Assembly (NCBI GenBank): GCA_029990175.1
Contig: JARKIP010000005.1
Location: forward strand, 52,875,001 to 52,939,000
Direction of reading: 5' to 3'
Origin: Petunia secreta
Lineage: Eukaryota; Streptophyta; Magnoliopsida; Solanales; Solanaceae
DNA: 64,000 bases
Part shown: positions 40,784 to 52,916 of the stretch, in pieces
How the letters are laid out: each line of letters opens with the position of its first letter
Position numbering within the stretch: the first letter of the stretch is position 1
The notes under the pieces: model-generated
Database searches by the model: none
What the model was told of the DNA's origin: nothing
Seen by the model: the letters and a program-made list of their open reading frames with translations, nothing else
Program-made: the position numbers and the translations under genes

Positions 40784-43700
40784 TCCTCCCCTTCTTAAGA
40801 AGATTTCAACCTCGAAATCGAGCCCTCCTCGTCCTCCGAAGTTTGACCTACAACACAAGGAACTAAGTCAGCAACATTAAAGGTGTTGGACACGTTATAC
40901 TCACCAGAGAGGTCGATCACGTAAGCATTGTTGTTGATCTTGGTCAACACTTGAAATGGACCATCCCCTCGAGGAGCCAACTTTCCTTTCCTTTGGTTCG
41001 GGAAGCGTTCCTTTTGGAAGTGAACCCAAACCCAATCCCCCTTCTTTAATTCCAACTTTTTACGCCCCTTGTTTTTGTTTGATGCAACCTTTGCATAAGC
41101 TTCCTCGAGGTTCTTCTTCACATTTGCATGCAACTCAATCAAGGCAGTGGCTCGCCGAGTACCTTCAAAATCAATAACAGAATCTCGAGGCAATGTGGTT
41201 AAATCAAGTGGAATCAAAGGAGTAAAATACACACATTCGAACGGGGTCATATTGATCATTCGATGCACCGTTCGATTGTATGCAAACTCCATCATGGGCA
41301 AACGATAAGCCCTGTTTCCGACCTTGCCTTTGGTCATAGCTCGAAGAAAATATCCCAAGGTTCGGTTAACTACCTCGGTCTGTCTATCAGTCTGAGGATG
41401 GTGAGACGTCGAGAATAGTAATTTGGTGCCGAGGGCACCCCACAAACATTTCCAAAAATGACTGAAGAACTTTGAGTCTCGATCGCTCACAATAGTACGA
41501 GGCACACCATGCAATTTCAACACATTAGAAACAAACAAGGTAGCTACATGTTGTACATCATCACACTTTTTGCAAGGAATAAAGTGAGCCATTTTTGAAA
41601 AACGGTCGACTACGACAAAGATGCTATCATGTCCACTCCCCGACCTCGGTAACCCCAATACAAAGTCCATGGCTATATCAACCCAAGGTCGATCAGGCAT
41701 AGGCAACGGGGTATACAACCCATGAGGGCTGGACTTTGATTTAGCTTGCTTGCAAACGAGACAAGCGTTGCAAAGCTTTTCCACATCTCGTCGCATTTTG
41801 GGCCAATGGAACTGCTCGGTTAAGATACCAAGAGTTTTGTCGACACCGAAGTGTCCCATCAAGCCTCCGGAGTGAGCTTCTCGAACTAAGAGCTCTCTCC
41901 AGATGACACTGGCATACAAACCCTCCCATCCTTGAAGAGGTAGCCATCATGCCACTGATATTTCTCAACCCTTCAGCCACTCAAGATTGCGTCACGAACT
42001 AATTTCAGCTTGGGATCGCCTTCGTACATTGACTTGATGCTTTCGAATCCCATGAGCCTTGAGGCGAGAGTGGACGCTAACACAAATTTCCTTGATAGCG
42101 CATCAGCCACAACATTGTCTTTTCCCTTTTTGTAATGAATTACATAGGGAAAACTCTCAATGAATTCAATCCACTTGGCATGCCTTCGGTTCAATTTCTC
42201 CTGACCTCGCAAAGATTCATGATCACTTTTAATCACAAACTCTCGAGGCCACAAATAATGCTGCTAATAGGCGAGTGCTCGAACGAGGGCATACAACTCC
42301 TTGTCATACGTTGAGTATTTCAAGGTTGCACCCTTAAGCTTTTCGCTAAAGTAACCGATCGGCTTCGATTCTTGCATCAGCACTCCTCCGATCCCAACTC
42401 TGGACGCATCACACTCCACTTCGAATGCTTTGGCGAAGTCAGAGAGTTGCAACAACGGGGCAGAGTAGAGCCTCCGTTTCAACTCGTGGAAAGCCCTCTC
42501 TTGGGACTCTCCCCACACAAATGGATGGTCTTTCTTAACCAGCTCGGTTAAAGGAGCTGCCAGGGTGCTAAAGTCACGAACAAACCTTCGGTAAAAGCTA
42601 GCTAAGCCATGGAAGCTACGAACTTGTGATACCGAGGTTGGAGTTGGCCAATCTTTGATGGGTTCGACTTTTGAATCGTCGACTTCGACACCATTAGCAC
42701 TGACAACGAATCCTAGAAAGACTACACGTTCGACACAAAAGGCACATTTCTTGAAGTTAGCGTATAGCTTCTCTTCTCTAAGCTTATCAAGCACTAGCCT
42801 TAGCTGTTCGACATGTTCATCCACAGATTCACTACAAACAAGTATGTCATCGAAGTAAACGACAACAAACTTATTTATGAACGGTTTGAGCACATGGTTC
42901 ATCAGTCGCTTGAATGTGCTCGGTGCATTGGATAAGCCAAAAGGCATCACTAACCATTCATAGAGACCGAAATTGGTCTTGAATGCGGTTTTCCACTCGT
43001 CTCCGGATTTTATTCGGATTTAGTGGTAACCGGACCTGAGGTCTATCTTCGTAAAGCATGAAGAACCGCTTAACTCGTCAAGCATGTCAGCTAATCGAGG
43101 GATAGGATGACGATACTTTACCGTTATTTTGTTGACTGCTCGGCAATCAACACACATTCGCCATGTTCCATCTTTCTTTGGGACAAGTTTAACAGGAACG
43201 ACGCAAGGACTCAAGCTCTCTCGAACAAGGCCCTTGTTTAGCAACTCATCAACCTGCCTTTGGAGCTCCTTGGTGTCTTCGGGATTACACTGGTATGCAG
43301 GTTTGTTGGGGATTTGAGACCCCAGTACGAAGTCAATTTGGTGCTCGATTCCTCTCAACCGAGTTAATGCACCTGGCATTTCTTCGGGAAACATGTCTCC
43401 GAAGTCCTGCAAAACACTTTGTACAGCACTAGGAAAAGGGTTATCGTAAGAAAAATCATCATTAGAGTTTAGAAAGATACCCTTGTGCACGAGGCAAATC
43501 ATCATCTGATCGTTGTAGTTTCCTCGTAGAAACTCACCTGGTTGCATGATTGCACAAATACCTTTTACTTCGGGCGGTGAGTTTGTATCTTCGGCCCGCA
43601 GTTTTGCTTCCATCGGAAGCTTAGCTTTGGCTGCTTCTTTCAATTCTTTCATCCGTTTATAGTCCTAGGTGACTTGTTTTTGAGACAACCGTTTGAGTAT

Positions 43701-44037
43701 AAAACTCTTCCCTTTGAGCTTTGTAGTGTAAGTGTTGGACCTTCCATTGTGAACAACCGATCGGTCATACTGCCATGGTCGACCCAATAGCAAATGACAA
43801 GCTTGCATCTGCACCACATCGAACATCATTTCATCTTGATATTCTCCAATTCTAAACTTGATCCACACTTGTTTGAAAACCCTCAATTCTCCACACTCGT
43901 TCAACCATTGCAATTTGTAAGGGTGGGGATGTTTTAAGCGTAGGTAGTCCTATTTGTGAAATCAAGGTTTGGCTCACTACATTTGCACAATTACCTGAGT
44001 CAATGATCATCGAACACACCTTCGCCCTTACTCAACA
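40784..44037 (-). pseudogene. pol: Element C Pol, degenerate
   Basis: On the minus strand: protease (IDSGNCANV near 44000, HLLLGRPWQYDR near 43780), RT (WRMCVDCRAVNKITVKYRHP, YFDDILVCSES near 42850), RNase H (ECDASRVGIGG, STYDKELYALVRAL), integrase zinc domain (HSGGLMGHFGV, CNACLVC) and core (IAMDFVLGLPRSG, VSDRDSKF, TEVVN). All integrase catalytic residues are present in the long frame 40795-41919. Breaks include a stop after SGYH near 43020, one near 42260 and one after KSS at 40795. That last stop cuts off the part of pol that in E is read from the LTR. C keeps the 11 nt that E lacks in integrase. Confidence 0.92.
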
Positions 44038-45589
44038 TCGGGCATGGAAAATTTTTTCTCTTTGGTTGTCCTCTTCTTCGAGAGTCATGCAGCTCAAATT
44101 CCTTCGAACCACAAGAAACATTTTTGGATGATCAGCTTCGGCAGCTTCTCGACGATCATCCTATTCAGCTTGGTCAATCTCCTCGATAGATTCCTCCTCG
44201 GTGTCACACGCCCGCTCACAAACTTCTCCATTATCGAGCACTAGCATAACCTTGCGAGGGTGACACTCTTTTGCCATGTGACCATAACCTTTGCATTTAT
44301 GACACTGAATATTTGAAGCACTAGGAGAGTTTAGTTGAACTTTACCTCCCACTTCTCTTGGTTGTTAATGGTCACACCCCTTTCGAACGGTTTCTTTGAA
44401 TCTCGAACAGTGTTGGCACTTGTTGGATTAGGACTCTTCCATTCTTTACCTCGGTTCAAAGGAGTTGAAGTAGTGACTCCTCGATACCGGTTTGCCTTAT
44501 CGTCCTTCACCAATTTCTCAGCTTCGGTGGCAGCTTCGAACAGATCTTCCAACGTGTGGTACACGTGTAGCCTCAATTGAGATGACACATCCCGAGCCAA
44601 GCCATTTTTGAACCGAATAGTGGCTTGCTCTTCATCTTCTACTAGATCAAGATTCAATCGAATTCTTTCGAACTCATCATGATACTCTTGGACTGACTTG
44701 GACCCTTGCTTTAATTCATAGAGCTTTTGTAATTGAGTTTATCCGTACTTGGCACTCAAATACTTAGCATCCATTGCTCTCTTTAATTGTGCCCAAGTAA
44801 TGAATTCGGGATAGGCATTCTTTCGCCTATGCCTTTTGTCAGCTTCCCACCATGTAGATGCATATGCTTCGAATGAAGCAATGGCATGGGTATCTTTTCT
44901 CTCTTCGGTCATCTCATTGGTTTCGAAGATTCGCTCCATTTTAAGCTTCCATTCAAGATATTTGTCCGGATACTAGTTCCTTTAAAGGGTGGAATAGTGA
45001 TCTTGAAACTGTTCAAGTTTGAATCTCGAGCACCTCGAATTGGTTCGGGATACTCATCACAGTAGTCATCAGCCTCACGTTCAATATTTGCGCCTTGGCC
45101 TCGACCTCGGAAATTTCCACGACCTCGGTGAGCTTGCCTTCGTTGAGCGAACGGCTGCTCATAATCAGGTTCGGCATCAGGAAATTCCCCTTCATCTACC
45201 CCTTCATCAACGACCTCAATTTGACTTCGGGCCATTGGAAGTGGTACTCTTTCACTTTGGGGAATGCCCAAGTGTTGATTCTCAGCTTGGGGATTACCCA
45301 ATTTTAGTTGTGTTTGGGGATTTCCCAAAACTTCTCTTCGAATTGCCTCACTCTACAACTGGTGTTGTTGAATGAGCTCAGCAAACAGCTCAGGTTTCAT
45401 CGGAGTGGAGTTATTAGTTCCAGCGCCGGACCCAGGTAAGGCCACGGTCACACTTCCTTGCTCGAGTTGAGCTACTCGAGCACTCACTCCTCTCACTTCG
45501 GCACTGATGCCTTGTATCGCAACCATAAGATCGACTAACGACACTTCGGGCTTCTCAATGCCTTTGCCACCGCCTCCATTCCCAGCCAT
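44038..45589 (-). pseudogene. gag: Element C Gag, degenerate
   Basis: The start ATG is at 45589 (MAGNGGGGKGIEKPEVSL). The Retrotrans_gag domain follows (MERIFETNEMTEERK, HAIASFEAYASTWWEADK) and the zinc knuckle CHKCKGYGHMAKEC near 44290. Stops near 45353 and several frame changes (near 44950, 44740 and 44340) break it. At the gag-pol junction it keeps CGA where E has TGA, but has its own TGA two codons further on. The two copies together indicate an uninterrupted gag-pol frame in the ancestor. Confidence 0.9.
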
Positions 45590-46710
45590 GGTACCTTCAC
45601 AAATCAAAGACCAAATACAATGTTAAGGTTAGAAATCACCTCACACACTCCCTCACCTTTGATGAGTGGCGATCGAGTCCACTCAATTTTTTGGTTCGGT
45701 TTTGGTCACTCAAGAACTTGTAGCCAATGGCTTCCTTGGTTGATCAACTTCTCTCAGTTCCTTCGAATTTGACAAGTTACAATGTCTTCTTCGGGATGAG
45801 TGAATTGATACGACTCGATGGAACGGACGCTATTTACTCTGCGCTTCCGGAGTCAGAGAATTTTCTACGAAAGTTGGACTTCGGTCACCCCACGCACGAG
45901 TCCCTATAAGCTCAAATTAGTTAGTACGACCCCTAGTAGGAAGAATATACCCTTCAATTCCTCTTCGAAATCTTTTTCGACTACGCCAACTCTTGTCCGT
46001 ACAAGAGTGGTCCCTCCTTGGTACGAGGGTTTTACCTTATCCAATTCCCTTTTCTAGCCAACAACTTTTCTCCTGGGGTTTTGATCTTTACACTTTACCC
46101 CTTTCTTCTTCAATGGAACAGTGAAGGTTTTGCTCCGGTGTACGGACAACGTTAACCTCGTTCACTGACAAAAATTTTCAACAAAATTTGGGTTGTTCTT
46201 TCAACTCTGGTACAACAACAATGGAGGAAATCAGTCCAAAGTTCTTTGAGCTAAGATTTAGCTCTTTCGTGTCCGTACACTGTCACAACAATAACAGTTT
46301 CCGGCATACGGACACGATTTTCAAATCATAGAGCTTTGAAAATTTAAGCAAAACACACCCAATTCAAATCAAGAACCACCAGCCTTCATCGGAAACAACC
46401 AAAAACACACGGGTTCGAACTCAGTCACCACTAAGTTCAAAACAGTCCAAAATTTTGTCGAGAAACCCAGTCACAAACGTTGTACGTCGGGTGCTCAAAT
46501 CAATCATTGGACAGTGGTGAATACAAATCAATGGTTGTTTGATTCAAAAAACGAACAAATCAACCAAAATTTTTGAATTTTTCTTTTCTACTTTTTTTTT
46601 TGTAAACACCACAGCAACAACAATCAACAACAAGGAAGAAAGCTGAAACTGGAGACACAAGCACGAATAAACGAATAGGATTTGAGGTTGTAAGAACAAA
46701 CTCAAACCTT
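45590..46710 (-). other. Element C leader
   Basis: The 1.1-kb leader is homologous to 17469-18681 of E. No ORF is credible. Confidence 0.7.
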
Positions 46711-46723
46711 GCTATGATACCAA
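46711..46723 (-). other. Element C primer binding site
   Basis: The minus strand reads TTGGTATCATAGC, one change from the site in E. Confidence 0.85.
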
Positions 46724-46725
46724 GA

Positions 46726-47520
46726 TGGTGCAAGCAAACCTGAGGGAAGCTAGACACAATGAAACGCGGAAGAAAATAACTATAATAAAAGATAGAAGCA
46801 AGACAAATCTTGCTTCGATTCAAAAGAACAGTGAGGAACCTGTCTCAAAGCTCAATCGAATGAAGGTCAAGACGCACCTATGCTATGAAACAATCCTCAA
46901 GAAGAACAAGCTTCTTGCAAACTGAATGACCAAGAAGAAAATGTTCAATCGAAGACACCGAATGACACAAGTTCTTTATAATCCCACGTCGGGGTTTGGC
47001 TCCATCGGAGACTCACAATAGCACTTGCTATGTTTAATCATTCAACAATAACTGCCTTACAATTGAAATGGAAATGAGTATTTATAGACTAAGCTAAGGA
47101 CAAATAGTAAAGGGTCACAGGCAACCAATAGGAGCAAGCCATGCAGGGCTGTTTTAGTGAGTGTTCGGTCACTCCTTCAACTGAACACGTGACTTCGAGC
47201 ACTTGAGCTCGAGCTTCTTCACTTCGGTGCTTGGTCGGTTGGCTCGGCTAATCTTGATATCAATCGCCCTTCCTTCGGTTAATTGGATTTACTTCGGTGC
47301 CGATGTTGAGTGCTCGGTTAAGGTTCGGTCACTCCTCTATTCGAACTCAAGCTTGTAGATGAAGTCTTCGGTTCTCGAGCTCGAATATTCAGCTTCGGGG
47401 TAGTTGCTTTCCTTCGGCCAAGCCAATTGAATATGAACATCGTGCAGAAGTTTGGCTTAGCTTCGTGTCATTGGCCTCGGTGGATCGAACACTTGAGCAG
47501 CACGTGTTCGGGCTGCATCA
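46726..47520 (-). repeat. Element C 5' LTR (795 bp)
   Basis: Homologous to 39988-40783 with scattered differences. On the minus strand it starts TGATGCAGCCCG at 47520 and ends CTTGCACCA at 46726. Confidence 0.92.
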
Positions 47521-47525
47521 ATAGG

Positions 47526-49282
47526 CCTGACCAGCGTATTGCGTATGCGAATAGGGTGTCAAGTTCCTAACCGAATTACCCTAAGGTGTGGGGAATGAAG
47601 CCTTCAGCCTTATTTGATATAGTTTTCTGCTTATTGAACACAGTGGGATCGTTTGAAATGAATCCAAAAGGATAAAGCGGTTGTTGGGTAACAGTGTTAA
47701 CTTTGGAGCGAGGTAAGTGTTTATATCCATTTCTTTGGAGGCACCATGTCTCGTGGATTTTCTACCATGCGTGTAGCTGCCGATAGGCGTGCTCATTACG
47801 CCTTAGCTTTGGATTTATATTGTATATTATGTGTTATGCCCGGTTGTTGGTATTGCACTAAGGATCTGAGCATTGTACTCTGGCTATGAGTTGACATATA
47901 CTTCCCTGCAATCGATGAGAGTCCCTCGCCGGTGAAGGGTTATTATTGCATCATATCATATTCGTATGTATTATGTTTTTATGGTTATGCATTGCACTCT
48001 TTGAGGGGTAGGAGGATTCCGCCCGAGGAGCAGGAGGATTTCGCTCCATTGCATTATATTGAGGGTAGGAGGATTCCGCCCTAGGAGCAGGAGGATTCCG
48101 CTCCATTGCATCACATTGAGGGTAGGAGGATTCCACCCTAGGAGCTAGAGGATTCCGCTCCATTGCATCATATTGAGGGTAGGAGGATTCCGCCCTAGGA
48201 GCAGGAGGATTCCACTCTGTTGCATTATATTTGAGGGTAGGAGGATTCCACCCTAGGAACAAGAGGATTCCGCTCCATTGCATTATATTGAGGGTAGGAG
48301 GATTCCGCCCTAGGAGTAGGAGGATTCCGCTCCATTGCATCATATTGAGGGTAGGAGAATTCCACTCCAGTGCATCATATTGAGGATAGGAGGATTTCAC
48401 CCTAGGAGCTGGAGGATTCTGCTCCATTGCATCATATTGAGGGTAGGAGGATTCCGCCCTAGGAGCAGGAGGATTCTGCTCCATTGCATCATATTGAGGG
48501 TAGGAGGATTCCACCCTAGGAATAGGAGGATTCCGCTCCATTCATTTGGCACATGTGACCCTTTGCATCAGATTTCATTTCATTTCATCTCATTTTATTT
48601 CATTTCATACCATTGTCTAGACTTGTGGTACATAACTATTATTCTGCTTATACGTGCATTGCTTATTTGTTGTTTCTGGCTCGTATTCCTGGTTGAGTTT
48701 ATTGTTTCATATGTCTTTCCGGTTATTTTATGGCTCAGCCTTTTTATAATTTAAATAAGAGGAATTTAGTTTATCTGTTTCTTCTCCCTGGCTAGCTATC
48801 CTATTCTTCTAGGTGGCTAGCTGCCCCAATTATTGAGTCCTTTTGACTCCCCCTTGTTTGTTGTTTGTTTCTTGTCTATCTATTTCGTTTCGGCAGGTTC
48901 GCTCCAGGATTGAGTTCGCCACGTTGTGAAGGAGCGAAGACAACTTCAGCTTTCAGGATGAGCCAGTTTTTATTCCGGATAGCCACCCGTTTATTTTTTA
49001 TTATTTCAGTTGTATTTTGCTCCCTTCAGGAGGTATCTGTCTTCTTTTGTACTCTTAGATGTCTAGTCTGGATAGCCCTAAACCTAGTATGTTGGGTAGT
49101 CAGCTGTAATTTCTTTTCTACAACTTAGCGTTATCAGTATGTCTTTATTTTTTTTAAAGTCTTGTCCTTATTTATGAATTGTTATATTTATTTTCCTAAT
49201 TTAATTCGTAAGGGTTCGCCCAACAGGTCTAGGGGAGGATGTCGGGTGCCCTTACGGCCTATCCAGATTCCGGGTCGTGTCA
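47526..49282 (+). repeat. Element A 3' LTR, second part
   Basis: It resumes with CCTGACCAGCGTATTGCG after ATAGG (47521-47525), aligning to the A 5' LTR near 26320. The 57-bp minisatellite lies at 48003-48542. It ends GGGTCGTGTCA at 49282. Confidence 0.92.
48003..48542. repeat. 57-bp minisatellite in the A 3' LTR
   Basis: About nine or ten units of the GGAGGATTCCGC type. Unit order and variants are not identical to the 5' LTR array, so units were gained, lost or changed after insertion. Confidence 0.88.
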
Positions 49283-49287
49283 TAAGA

Positions 49288-49817
49288 GCTCACTAGAATC
49301 TGTGTCTACGCGATCGCAAAGCAACAGGCGCGACCGCACAGAAGAAATCCACTCCACTGCGTGATCACGAGACACCCCACGTGATCCCGAAGAAGCTTCA
49401 GCTCATAAGGCGAGGATCGCGAGACACCCCACGTGATTGCGATGAAGGACGTCTGGGCAGCTTGGCAGAATCAACAATTAGGGGCTTTTTAGTCCATTTC
49501 TTCATTGTATTTAGTCCCTACTATAAATAGCATAATTTGGGGTTTTATTCATTAGTTAAACTTTGATGATGAATATGAATGTGAGTGAACAATGGCTAAG
49601 CATGTTGCTTGAGCACTTTATTTCCTTGGTTTGCAATTGAATGTTGATTCTATTGAGGACTAAATAGTATAGGTTCTTTTTTGTGGTTGTCTTAAGAGGG
49701 TGATTAGGCCACTTTTTCCTAATCCACTTCCTTAATTCCAAATCAATTCAAATAGGGTCTTTCTTTTATCAATTTATTTTGTTGTTATTTTTCCTAATCC
49801 TAGTTAGGATCATATCA
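49288..49817 (+). repeat. Element D 3' LTR, second part
   Basis: It resumes with GCTCACTAGAATCTGTG after the second TAAGA copy (49283-49287), aligning to 13509 onward in the 5' LTR. It ends GGATCATATCA at 49817 and lacks the MITE present in the 5' LTR. Confidence 0.92.
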
Positions 49818-49907
49818 CGTATGGTCACTCAACATGTGGTAAATGACAACTATGGTCATTTATCTTTGCTTTGTTTTGCAATAGTCACTCAATTGTATCC
49901 TATTAGC

Positions 49908-51316
49908 TCATATGGTCATGCAACACAAAATTACTAACTGCGTTTCGTTTAAATATATGTTGACGTGACAACTTTAAATATTTTTGCAAATTACATAAAG
50001 AAAAAGCTTAAAATTATTTAGGACCAACCCACTTTAAATCCGACCCAGTCCCCAACCAAGTATCATCTCCTATGAATATAGATGCTGAATTTATGTGTGT
50101 TCATATGCAAAGTTCTATGGCTATTCAAGATGAAAGAGTTTTTGAAAATGAATTTATGGAAGGAGTGATGGGTGTTCAAGATGAAGGTGATGGAGATGTT
50201 TGGTGATAGAGATGTTTTTTTCTCAAAAAGAGGCGGGATTAATTAGAATAGAAGACTTTGTTCGCGACGTGTTAAGGGAAGAGTCTAGGAATTGTTAGGA
50301 AAATACCATAGTCATGGTTTTCTGTTTTGGTTTTTTTGGAATCTGTTACTCTGACACTGCCTTTTTTGTTTAAACTTGTGGTCGTCTGACCTTAATGAAG
50401 TAGCTACTTTAACTCTTTTAATAAGCAGGAATTTTTATATAAGGTGCGTAAATTTTTGGTTTATTATAAAGTATTTTCACAGTTTTTTAAGTAGTACTGT
50501 TTTTGTTTATTTATACAGGTTTTTTGATAGTTAATATTGATATCAATTTAGCAGATACCATAGTAGCTTCAAACTGATGATGAATTGACTACATTATATC
50601 TTTTGTTGGTTAAAATTGTTACGCTGGAAGAAAGAAGTCATAGAGTTGCAGTAGTTTGAAAGGATATGTTGTATAGAAGCTATATGGTTGAAATGGTTAT
50701 TCTCTTTGTTGAGGAAGTTAGATGATTTTATACTTGTTTGATGTCCTCATTTTGCTGTAGATAATATATGCTCCCTTTTTGTTATTATATGCTTTATTTT
50801 ATTCCTTTCACTTCGTCATTGCACGATTATTGTTACATATAATTTGTATGATGAAATATGGAAAAGAAAAAAAATCAAAAAAAGAAAAGAAACATGTTTT
50901 GCAGTAAGGAAGTTTTGTTAAATCCAACTCTTGGATCAAGTTAGGGACTGGGTCAGATTTAAATCTTCTCGAATCACTCCAGTACGATGGAACATGATAG
51001 AAGAGTTTGTTCCACCACATAAGATCCTCGAATCAAGCACGACTACTGAGTATGTGTTCCTCAGAACAGTGACTTGTGCCATGATATCTTGGAGGATGCG
51101 CATAGCTCACCTTTTCTCCTGCACCCAGGGAGCACAAAGATGTACCGAATGATCCGCCCACACTATTGGTGGAAAGGTATGAAGAGGGATGCCAGGATTG
51201 GTCCAAAATAATTTTAACTTTTTAATTTTTATGTAATTTGCAAAAATATTTATAGTTTTCACATAAGCATATATTTAACGGAAGTGAGTAGTTTTGTGTT
51301 GGATGACCATAGGAGT
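49908..51316. mobile_element. Long inverted-repeat (foldback or Mutator-like) element
   Basis: About 120 bp at 49908-50030 (ATGGTCATGCAACACAAAAT to TTAGGACCAACCC) is the reverse complement, with differences, of 51195-51316. A second inner pair is at 50031-50053 and 50944-50963 (TTTAAATCCGACCCAGTCCC type). The right arm is therefore split by 50964-51194, which holds a gypsy integrase fragment. The true ends and target duplication are not clear, because element D inserted close to the left arm. No transposase is seen; 50054-50943 has no credible gene. Confidence 0.7.
51047..51194 (+). pseudogene. Gypsy integrase zinc-domain fragment inside the foldback element
   Basis: The plus-strand frame at 51047 reads VCVPQNSDLC, DILEDAHSSP and HPGSTKMYRMIRPHYWWKGM, the linker and HHCC domain of a gypsy integrase. 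It stops exactly where the inverted arm resumes (51195). It is about 49 codons with no other pol sequence attached. The sequence differs from the integrase fragments in A and B and from those of C and E, so the source is a different gypsy family. Confidence 0.85.
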
Positions 51317-51576
51317 ATGTAGAAAAAAATACGCCACCTACTATTATGGGGATACAAGTCCAGCTGATGAGACTGACTTATTTTATAAGTCACCGAGCAG
51401 AAATGATACACACCTGTTCTACGAGTTACGACTATTCAGGCGGTACGGGCGTAAGACGAAGGGCATACATCTTGCCGACATAGGGTTACAGTCTCCTAGT
51501 TAGGGTTTCGTATAGGCCATCGCCTTTAGTTAAAGACCCATAGCTGTTGCGCCCCGTATGTCTAAAGTGGCGTATA
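51317..51576. other. Unassigned segment between the foldback element and element I
   Basis: It contains the end of a 69-codon plus-strand frame (51294-51503) with SPSRNDTHLFYELRLFRRYG. Base composition is less AT-rich than its neighbours. I do not recognise it. Confidence 0.3.
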
Positions 51577-52267
51577 TGACACGACCTGAAATTCGGCTAG
51601 ACCGTGCGGGCACCCGACATCCTCCCCTAGAACCGTCGGACGAACCCTTACCAATTAAATTAGGAAAATAAATATAATTCAATTCATAAATAAGAACAAG
51701 ACTTAGAAAAAGCACAAACATACTAATACCTGTATGCAGTATAAAGAAATTACGGCTTACTACCCAACATACTAGGTTTAGGGCTATCCAGACTAGAAAT
51801 GTAAGAGTACAAAAGAAGACAGATACCTCCTAAAGGGAGCAAAGTAAAGTCGAAAAAATAAACATAAAACTGGTGGCCATCCTGAATAAAAGATGGCTCA
51901 CCCTGACAGTTGAAGTCGTCTTCGCTCCTTCACAACGTGGCGAACTCAATCCTGGAGTGAACTTGCCGAAACGGAATAGATAGACAAGAAACAAAAAACT
52001 AAGAAAGGTGAGTCAAAATGACTCAATAAGTGGGGCAGACTAGCCTCCTCGAAGAATAGGATAGCTAGCCAGGGAGAAGGCAAGCAGATAAACCAAATTC
52101 ACCTTATCTAAGATAAATTCATCTTATTTAGACTATAAAATGGCAAAGCCAGACAATAACTGGAAACACGTATGGAACCATAAACTCATAAACAACGAGG
52201 AACATAAGATAGACAGAACATATAGGCATTCCGAACTATCAACAATCAGGAATACATCTTATTATAT

Positions 52268-52390
52268 GTAGATATTGTTGTGACGTGCAACCCGATCCAT
52301 ATAGTTATAATGTTGTGGCGTGCAACCCGATCCATATATTATACTCTTGCAGCGTGAAACCCTATCCATATATTTATACTGCTGCAGCAA
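52268..52390. repeat. Short tandem array in LTR I
   Basis: Three to four units with TGCAACCCGATCCATATA, partly decayed by CpG changes compared with LTR G (GTTGTGGCGTG against GTTGCGGCGTG). Confidence 0.75.
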
Positions 52391-52442
52391 TGAAATGGAA
52401 TTAATGCAGTATGATGCAATGTAGTCACATGTGCCAAATAGA

Positions 52443-52916
52443 TAGAGCGGAATCCTCCTATTAAAGGGCGGAATCCTCCTACCCTCAATATGATGCAATG
52501 AGCTGAATCCTCCTGCTCCTACGGCAGAATCCTCCTACCATCAATATGATGCAATGGAGCGGAATCCTCCTTCTCCTAGGGCGGAATCCTCCTACCTTCA
52601 ATATGATGCAATGGAGCGGAATCCTCCTGCTCCTAGGGCGGAATCCTCCTACCCTCAATTGATGCAATGGAGCGGATTTCCTCCTGCTCCTAGGGCGGAA
52701 TCCTCCTACCCTCAATATGATGCAAGGAGCGAATCCTCCTGCTCCTAGTGCGGAATCCTCCTAACACTCCATATGATGCAAGTATAGTAATCCTTCTGCT
52801 CCTAAGGCGGAATCCTCCTACACTCAATATGATGCAAGGAGCGGAATCCTCCTGCTCCTAGGGCGGAATCCTCCTACCCTCAATATAATGCAAGGAGCGG
52901 AATCCTCCTTCTCCTA
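52443..52916. repeat. 57-bp minisatellite in LTR I
   Basis: About eight units of the GGCGGAATCCTCCT type. Several have lost a base or two, unlike the regular array in G. Confidence 0.88.

Larger units (their letters stand above)
39988..47520 (-). mobile_element. Element C: CRM-like gypsy, same family as E, inserted in the A 3' LTR
   Basis: The LTRs are 39988-40783 and 46726-47520, with ATAGG duplicated at 39983-39987 and 47521-47525. It is about 7.5 kb and reads on the minus strand. Gag and pol are full length but carry several stops and frameshifts, so C is older than E. Confidence 0.95.
25373..49282 (+). mobile_element. Element A: long-LTR Tekay/Del-like non-autonomous retrotransposon
   Basis: LTRs at 25373-28080 (2708 bp) and 39040-39987 plus 47526-49282 (2705 bp), termini TGAAACGACC and GGGTCGTGTCA. 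The duplication TAAGA is at 25368-25372 and 49283-49287. Without nested B and C the element is about 9.4 kb. The internal region is about 4.0 kb and has no intact ORF. The lineage is inferred from LTR length, gag motifs and the hairpin before the polypurine tract. Confidence 0.93.
13383..49817 (+). mobile_element. Element D: non-autonomous LTR retrotransposon hosting four nested insertions
   Basis: The 5' LTR (13383-14303) and the split 3' LTR (25245-25372 plus 49288-49817) are homologous. With the MITE removed they are 656 and 658 bp. A primer binding site TGGTATCAGAG follows the first and a purine tract AAAAAAGGAGGGAA precedes the second. The flanks read TGTAT (13378-13382) and CGTAT (49818-49822), a 5-bp duplication with one change. 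Removing insertions E and A leaves about 4.7 kb. It encodes an Asp/Tyr-rich protein, a degraded protease and an unknown spacer, but no RT or integrase. Confidence 0.88.
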
